A DNA stretch of 56,542 nucleotides. Origin: Bradyrhizobium sp. WSM1743. GTDB taxonomy: Bacteria > Pseudomonadota > Alphaproteobacteria > Rhizobiales > Xanthobacteraceae. Shown here one piece after another: positions 52,371-56,542 of the stretch. A program made the translations under genes and the position numbers. The notes below the pieces were generated by a model. That model had not been told where the DNA came from and ran no database searches. It was given only the letters and a program-made list of their open reading frames with translations. Position 1 is the first letter of the stretch, and each line of letters opens with the position of its first letter. Where the stretch lies: positions 1 through 56,542 of the forward strand of contig NZ_AXAZ01000054.1 in assembly GCF_000473065.1 (NCBI RefSeq), written 5' to 3'.

Positions 52371-53396
52371 ATGAGCAGCGAGACGGCTTTGGCGACGGGA
52401 CAGCGGGCGCGGGGCCTTGCGCCCTTCCTGCGCTCGCAGATGCGCAACATCGCGCCGTTCCTGACGCTGATCTTCCTCTCCGCCTTCTTCGCCTTCGCCA
52501 GCCCTTCCTTCGCGACGCTCGACAATCTCGGCAACATCCTGACGCAGGTCTCTGTGACAGGCATCATCGCGGTCGGCCTCACCTTCGTGATCCTCTGCGC
52601 CGAGATCGACCTGTCGATCGCCAGCATCGCCAACGTCACGGGCATCGCGGTCGCCTACTTCACGCTGCAGGAATCCTACGTCAACATCGCCAACATCCCC
52701 CTGCCCGGCGCAGTCGCGATCATCCTGTCGATCCTGCTCTGCGCCCTGCTCGGCCTCGTCAACGCGCTGGGGCTGACGGTGATCGGCATCCCTTCATTCA
52801 TCATGACCCTGGCGATGATGCAGATCGCCGCCGGCATCTCGGCGCTCCTGGTGCGCGGCCAGATCGCCTACAAGGTGCCGAGCCTGATCACCACGCTCGG
52901 CTCGGGCTCGATCGGAGGCATCCCCTGGATCGTCATCGTCGCCGCAATCATGCTGCTCGGCGGCCATCTGGTGCTGACCTACACGCGCTTCGGCCGCTAC
53001 GTCTATATGGTCGGCGGCAATCGCGAGGCAGCCGAATATTCCGGCCTCAACGTCAAGCTCATCCTCGGTGCGGTCATGGTGATCTCGGCGGTCTGCTCCG
53101 GCATCGGCGGCATGCTCGGCGTCGCCCATTTCGGCAGCGCGCAGCAGAACGAGTTCGACACCTACCTGCTCGATTCCATCGCCGCCGTCGTGGTCGGCGG
53201 CACCAGCCTGTTCGGCGGCCGCGGCGGCATCGGCAACACCATCGTCGGCCTGTTCGTGCTCGGCGTCCTCAACAACGGCCTCGACCACGTCAACATCGAC
53301 AGCTTCCTGAAGATCCTGATCCGCGGCCTGATCCTCCTGGCGGCGCTGGTCATCAACGTCTATGCGCAGCGGTTGAGGGAGAAAGCGGCTGAGTAG
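52371..53396 (+). CDS. Sugar ABC transporter permease (RbsC-like)
   Basis: 341 residues with about nine to ten membrane segments. GGAGAAGCAC precedes ATG 52371. Family blocks are FVILCAEIDLSIASIANVTG, GLTVIGIPSFIMTLAMMQ and the coupling region VGGNREAAEYSGLNVK, followed by AAVVVGGTSLFGGRGGIGNT. The longer open frame starting at 52107 overlaps the ATPase gene and is rejected. It completes the importer. Confidence 0.93.
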   Translation: MSSETALATGQRARGLAPFLRSQMRNIAPFLTLIFLSAFFAFASPSFATLDNLGNILTQVSVTGIIAVGLTFVILCAEIDLSIASIANVTGIAVAYFTLQESYVNIANIPLPGAVAIILSILLCALLGLVNALGLTVIGIPSFIMTLAMMQIAAGISALLVRGQIAYKVPSLITTLGSGSIGGIPWIVIVAAIMLLGGHLVLTYTRFGRYVYMVGGNREAAEYSGLNVKLILGAVMVISAVCSGIGGMLGVAHFGSAQQNEFDTYLLDSIAAVVVGGTSLFGGRGGIGNTIVGLFVLGVLNNGLDHVNIDSFLKILIRGLILLAALVINVYAQRLREKAAE

Positions 53397-53707
53397 ACGG
53401 CCGTCAAAACAAAAACTGCGAAAACAACCCCATGCACAGTAGCCGGGGCTAGTGGAATCAATGGCTTGCCGGCGGCGTCGTTGACTTGCGATTTGGCGAA
53501 GTCGATTTGACTCGTCGGGCAAAACAGGGGCATGATGTCATCATGGCCGATGCCGCCGACAGCTCTCCCCAGCTGCCGAAAAGATAACCCGTCATCCTGA
53601 GGTGCGAGGCAGGGGACGCAACGCGCCCCATGGGGAGCCTCGAAGGATGAGCGGCCGAGCTCTAGCCGGGCCGTCGCCCTTCGAGGCCTTCGCTGCGCTC
53701 CGGCACC
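53397..53707. other. Intergenic region holding the palindromic repeat
   Basis: 311 bases between the permease and the convergent ATC-hydrolase-like gene. The first 190 bases have no recognisable feature; the rest is the palindromic repeat at 53589-53719. Confidence 0.6.
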
Positions 53708-53719
53708 TCAGGGTGACGG
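53589..53719. repeat. Palindromic intergenic repeat (REP/BIME-like)
   Basis: The outer arms CCGTCATCCTGAGGTGC (53589-53605) and GCACCTCAGGGTGACGG (53703-53719) pair with one mismatch, and the inner arms GCCTCGAAGG (53637-53646) and CCTTCGAGGC (53678-53687) pair exactly. Elements of this appearance are frequent between genes in Bradyrhizobium and relatives. The right arm overlaps the last codons and stop of the ATC-hydrolase-like gene, so its C-terminus (EAPSP) comes from repeat sequence. Confidence 0.75.
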
Positions 53720-54409
53720 TGCTTCGGTATCAGCGAGCCGCGAGAATCGGAAATTGCAGTGGGTTGCGCCGCCCGCCAGCGTCTGGGTCCGTTCGAGGCG
53801 GATGCCTCGCGTGGCGTAGGCGTCGAAGTCGAGGCCGCAGATGTTCGGCAGGATCTCCTTGTCGCCGCGGCGCGCCGCGAGCTTGCAGAAGCCGCAGGCC
53901 TTGTAGTCGATGCCGAATTCGAAGCTGTCTTGCGGACCCGGCTCGACGAAATCGTAGACGAAATCTTCCGGAAACTCCGTTTGGTGAGCTTCTGTAGCGC
54001 TTCTTGCGGCCTGTTCGCGCATTAAGGCCTGGTTCTCCCGTGACATGAACTGCCGCCCTGCGGCAAGACGCTCGGCTTCGGGTGTCGTCAGCAGCTGCGC
54101 CCTGTAAATTTCCCGCTCGATCTCGCCGATCACGGGCACCGGCACGCCATGGCGCCGCAGCACCCGACTGATGGCCATGAAGCCGGTCAGGCGCATGAAG
54201 AAATCACTCATGCGGCTTGCCGCGCCACCGACATAGGGCATCTGGGTGAGGACGATCTCGAACTCGTCCATCACGTCCTGCCTGATTCCGTCGATATCGG
54301 AGAGATGCGTGCGCTCGCGGAGCATCGCTTCGGCAAGGTCTAGTCGCTCGCGCATGGCGGCTTCCATCGCGAGCCGGTGCGTCTGGTAGAACGGATGGAT
54401 CTCAGCCAT
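53708..54409 (-). CDS. L-2-amino-thiazoline-4-carboxylate-hydrolase-family protein
   Basis: 233 residues resembling the ATC hydrolase family. Conserved-looking blocks are LTQMPYVGGAASRMSDFFMR, LRRHGVPVPVIGEIEREIY, and a Cys-containing DYKACGFCKLAARRGDKEIL, PNICGLDFDA, THCNFRF. The founding members hydrolyse a thiazoline in cysteine production, but most relatives are uncharacterised. Start ATG 54409. The C-terminus is formed by the adjacent repeat. It lies 46 bases downstream of a Rid-family gene, likely one unit. Confidence 0.75.
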   Translation of the reverse strand: MAEIHPFYQTHRLAMEAAMRERLDLAEAMLRERTHLSDIDGIRQDVMDEFEIVLTQMPYVGGAASRMSDFFMRLTGFMAISRVLRRHGVPVPVIGEIEREIYRAQLLTTPEAERLAAGRQFMSRENQALMREQAARSATEAHQTEFPEDFVYDFVEPGPQDSFEFGIDYKACGFCKLAARRGDKEILPNICGLDFDAYATRGIRLERTQTLAGGATHCNFRFSRLADTEAPSP

Positions 54410-54455
54410 TGGACACCCGATATGATTGGCTCATTGCAACATCGACGACGCCGCC

Positions 54456-54848
54456 TCATTCCGCGGCGATCGCCTCGATCTCCAGCAGCCATTTGCTGTC
54501 GACGGTCTCGACAACCACGACGGTCAACGCCGGCTGGTGCTCCCCGAGCATGGCGCGGCGAATGGCCCGGTTGGCGATGACTTGGCTGCGGTCAGTCAGG
54601 AACGTGGTGACCTTGACCAGGTGCTCGACGCCAAGACCTGCCGCGGCGAGCACCTCCCTGACATTGCGCCAGGCCTGCTCGCATTGCGCCTCGAAGCCGT
54701 CAGGCACGCTGCCGTCGGACTTTTCAGGCACCTGGCCGCTGATGAACAGCAGGCGGCGATGCTGCTTCAACTCGAGGCCCATGCTGTAGCCGCCGGCGGG
54801 CGGGTGAACCGTTGCGGGATTGTGGCTGACGATGTGAGCGGGGGGCAT
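54456..54848 (-). CDS. Rid-family protein (non-RidA type)
   Basis: 130 residues from ATG 54848, with GGAG seven bases upstream. The YjgF/Rid fold is recognisable: RLLFISGQVPEKSDG, FEAQCEQAWRNVREVLAAAG, VKVTTFLTDRS and the C-terminal LLEIEAIAAE. RidA enamine deaminases have an arginine in the P-A-R motif; here the sequence is PALTVVVV, with Leu instead. Classical enamine deaminase activity is therefore doubtful. It is divergent from the short LysR gene. Confidence 0.85.
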   Translation of the reverse strand: MPPAHIVSHNPATVHPPAGGYSMGLELKQHRRLLFISGQVPEKSDGSVPDGFEAQCEQAWRNVREVLAAAGLGVEHLVKVTTFLTDRSQVIANRAIRRAMLGEHQPALTVVVVETVDSKWLLEIEAIAAE

Positions 54849-54978
54849 GACGTTTCTCCGGATTTGCGCGTCAAGCCTAGCCGGCGACATCAGGGCTGCG
54901 CAAAGCATCATTCCTGCGGTTCAGCGCAAGAAAATCTACTGCAGGGACGCCTCCTATCGGTGTCAAAGTGCAGTTGCG

Positions 54979-55605
54979 ATGACCTACGCCGTTCCCCCAC
55001 TCAATGCGCTCCGCGCCTTCGAGGCCGCCGCGCGCCATCTCAGTTTCAAGCTGGCCGCGCACGAACTGCACGTCACGCCCGCGGCGGTAGGGCAGCAGTT
55101 GAAAGCGCTGGAGGCGCGCCTCGGCGTGCAGCTGTTCGAGCGGCTGCACAAGCAGCTCATCCTCACCGAGGCCGGCCAGGCCTATCTGCCCGGGATCTCC
55201 GAAGGCTTCCGCCACATTGCCGAGGCGACCTCGCAATTGAAGCCGGCAGGTGCAGTGCTGCTGCAATTGGGCGTCCACGGCAGTTGCGACCTGCGCCGCC
55301 TCGAACTTGCGGCGTTTCGTAGCTCACATGCAGAGCTCGGTTTGCGCGTGCTGCAGCCCGCCGGCCTGCACGAGCTCGTTGAGGGCAAGGTGGACGTGCT
55401 GATCGGCCGCGGCGTGAGCCGCCATCCGGGCTATCGCTGCGAACGGATCGATGAGGGATCGGGCCCGGGTGATTGGCTGGTTGCGCCGGAAGGCACGGCA
55501 GATTGTCCGGAGATCGTCAGTCTTCGCGTGTGGCTACGCGCCCTGCCCGCGGCGAAACCGCTCGCAAACCGCCGCCCGCGTCTGGTCGGCGGCGTCGGGA
55601 GTTGA
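54979..55605 (+). CDS. Short LysR-family regulator
   Basis: 208 residues from ATG 54979. The N-terminal winged helix is complete (PLNALRAFEAAARHLSFKLA, LHVTPAAVGQQLKALEARLG). The effector domain is about 90 residues shorter than in ordinary LysR proteins (~300): after VDVLIGRGVSRHPGYRCE it passes quickly to the end (EIVSLRVWLRALPAAKP). This could be an internal deletion or a compact subfamily; there is no frameshift in the part read. It is divergent from the Rid-family gene, its likely target. Confidence 0.7.
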   Translation: MTYAVPPLNALRAFEAAARHLSFKLAAHELHVTPAAVGQQLKALEARLGVQLFERLHKQLILTEAGQAYLPGISEGFRHIAEATSQLKPAGAVLLQLGVHGSCDLRRLELAAFRSSHAELGLRVLQPAGLHELVEGKVDVLIGRGVSRHPGYRCERIDEGSGPGDWLVAPEGTADCPEIVSLRVWLRALPAAKPLANRRPRLVGGVGS

Positions 55606-55803
55606 CGGGGCCAACGTTGCCGTTCAACTCAAGCCAAGTTTACCCCTACAGGGAAGATCGCGATGACCGTCCAGGGCGCGTCGTCATGAACCCGCGCCGC
55701 GGTTGAAGCACGGATGAGGTCCGCTGTGCTCTTCATAGTCGCGCAGAAGCCGGTCTCATCACGTCAGAGTTGGGCCACAAGCGGAAGTCTGATTTGCGCC
55801 GGA

Positions 55804-56097
55804 TCAGCTCTCGTTGCGACGTCGAAACAGAAAAGCCGTGCCGAAACGCTTTCGGAGAGAATGCGGCCGATAGCGGGCGCCGTATGAAAAGCGCAGCCAT
55901 CGTTCCCGCTGCTTTGCGATTGCCCTTCCGTGACGGAAGTAGAGAGCGATGGTCGCGAGAATGACGATAACGCCAATGATCCAGTGTCCAGACCAGAATA
56001 GCGCAATGCTGAATAGCCAAACGACGAAACCCGCAACCAGCCAAAGAAGCCAATAGCCAATATACGAGGGAAAATCCGGCATCTTGTTTATCGGCAT
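55804..56097 (-). CDS. Small two-helix membrane protein
   Basis: 97 residues from ATG 56097, preceded by GGAG. Two hydrophobic segments (YIGYWLLWLVAGFVVWLFSIA, cut here, and IIGVIVILATIALYF) are followed by a basic cytoplasmic tail rich in Arg/Lys (HGRAIAKQRERWLRF; LRKRFG). No family recognised. It is alone, with about 198 bases of non-coding sequence on its left. Confidence 0.55.
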   Translation of the reverse strand: MPINKMPDFPSYIGYWLLWLVAGFVVWLFSIALFWSGHWIIGVIVILATIALYFRHGRAIAKQRERWLRFSYGARYRPHSLRKRFGTAFLFRRRNES

Positions 56098-56259
56098 GAT
56101 CTCCACTCCGGGCTGGACCAAGCTGCAATGCCCACCAACTTAGCTCTAGCACGTCAAACGATAGGCCCGAGAAATGGGTAGAGTTCTACACGTTGAACCT
56201 CGTTAAAGCCTACACTCCTGGTCTGAAGAGCGGTGAACCGAGGGGGCTGTTGTGCTATC

Positions 56260-56463
56260 ATGTCAAGCATGTTGGAGGGTATGAAGCAGACGCTCCTGGT
56301 CACAGGGGCGACCTTTGCGCTGATTGTCGTCGGCTTGGTTATCTATTTTCTGGTTGCGTATCTCAGCATGCTTACATTCGCCCTCTCATTCATGATTTTT
56401 CCAGTATTTCTCATCGTTGGGTTGGGATTTTTCAAACTGGCCCGCAATCGTGCGGCCAAGTAA
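56260..56463 (+). CDS. Small hydrophobic membrane protein
   Basis: 67 residues from ATG 56260, with ATGs at 56269 and 56281 and a GTG at 56233 as alternatives; none has an ideally spaced ribosome site. Two membrane segments (LLVTGATFALIVVGLVIYFL; FALSFMIFPVFLIVGLGFF) end in a basic KLARNRAAK. No family recognised. Confidence 0.5.
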   Translation: MSSMLEGMKQTLLVTGATFALIVVGLVIYFLVAYLSMLTFALSFMIFPVFLIVGLGFFKLARNRAAK

Positions 56464-56542
56464 GGACTCGCATTCGAAGTTTCACGCCCGCTAATGGAAT
56501 GGTCCGGCCGTGCTCCGGCCCTGCCAGTGCGAGAAGCTGGCA

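Overview
The window looks like the chromosome of a high-GC alphaproteobacterium of the order Hyphomicrobiales, most probably Bradyrhizobium or a close relative. The evidence is the gene order rpsB-tsf-pyrH-frr-uppS-cdsA-dxr-rseP-bamA-lpxD-fabZ-lpxA-lpxI-lpxB, an S2 protein with a long C-terminal extension, paired DUF3551 secreted proteins, an Omp25/31-type porin, an alphaproteobacterial LexA motif (GTTC-N7-GTTC), and strong antisense ORF shadows typical of GC-rich coding DNA.

Layout. 1-2.4 kb is accessory DNA: the N-terminal end of an IS1182-type transposase, a MaoC-like hydratase, and a secreted dienelactone-hydrolase-like protein. 2.3-3.7 kb is a small insertion: one GT2 glycosyltransferase gene between two direct copies of the lpxB 3' end, the outer copy being a 27-codon lpxB remnant. 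3.6-18.9 kb (minus strand) is the core block for translation, UMP kinase, isoprenoid and phospholipid precursors, outer-membrane assembly and lipid A. It is transcribed from a promoter just upstream of rpsB and is interrupted once by an opposite-strand KTSC-domain gene. 19-22.5 kb has a caspase-fold protein with both catalytic residues replaced and a very long proline-rich tail, then a DUF2846 lipoprotein. 22.5-26.1 kb is the replicative polymerase gene dnaE.

26.2-40.2 kb separates dnaE from lolD, lolC and proS, genes I expect to adjoin it in this order. It holds a 32-residue membrane peptide behind a promoter with two LexA boxes (a candidate SOS division inhibitor), a porin, two DUF3551 proteins, an HD-domain gene broken by an amber codon, and several regulator/target pairs: MocR with an AhpD-like protein, LysR with an FAD oxidase, and an XRE/MmyB-like regulator with an MDR dehydrogenase. 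It also has a Crp/Fnr regulator and a 1006-residue BTAD-STAND regulator.

40.2-43.6 kb is lolD-lolC-proS. 43.9-49.1 kb is a tightly packed minus-strand operon (DUF2946 protein, TonB-dependent receptor, Cys/His-rich BNR propeller, TlpA-like thioredoxin, PCu(A)C chaperone) that reads as a copper-handling system. 49.1-53.4 kb carries a probable non-coding RNA ending in a strong terminator, then a sugar ABC transporter (Tat-exported binding protein, double ATPase, permease). 53.4-56.5 kb has a palindromic intergenic repeat, an ATC-hydrolase-like protein, a Rid-family protein lacking the RidA arginine, a short LysR regulator and two small membrane proteins.

I consider the twin LexA-box peptide the most interesting feature, followed by the pseudo-caspase, the copper operon with its metal-site-like propeller, and the lpxB-flanked glycosyltransferase insertion. 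All calls come from reading the sequence; no database search was possible.
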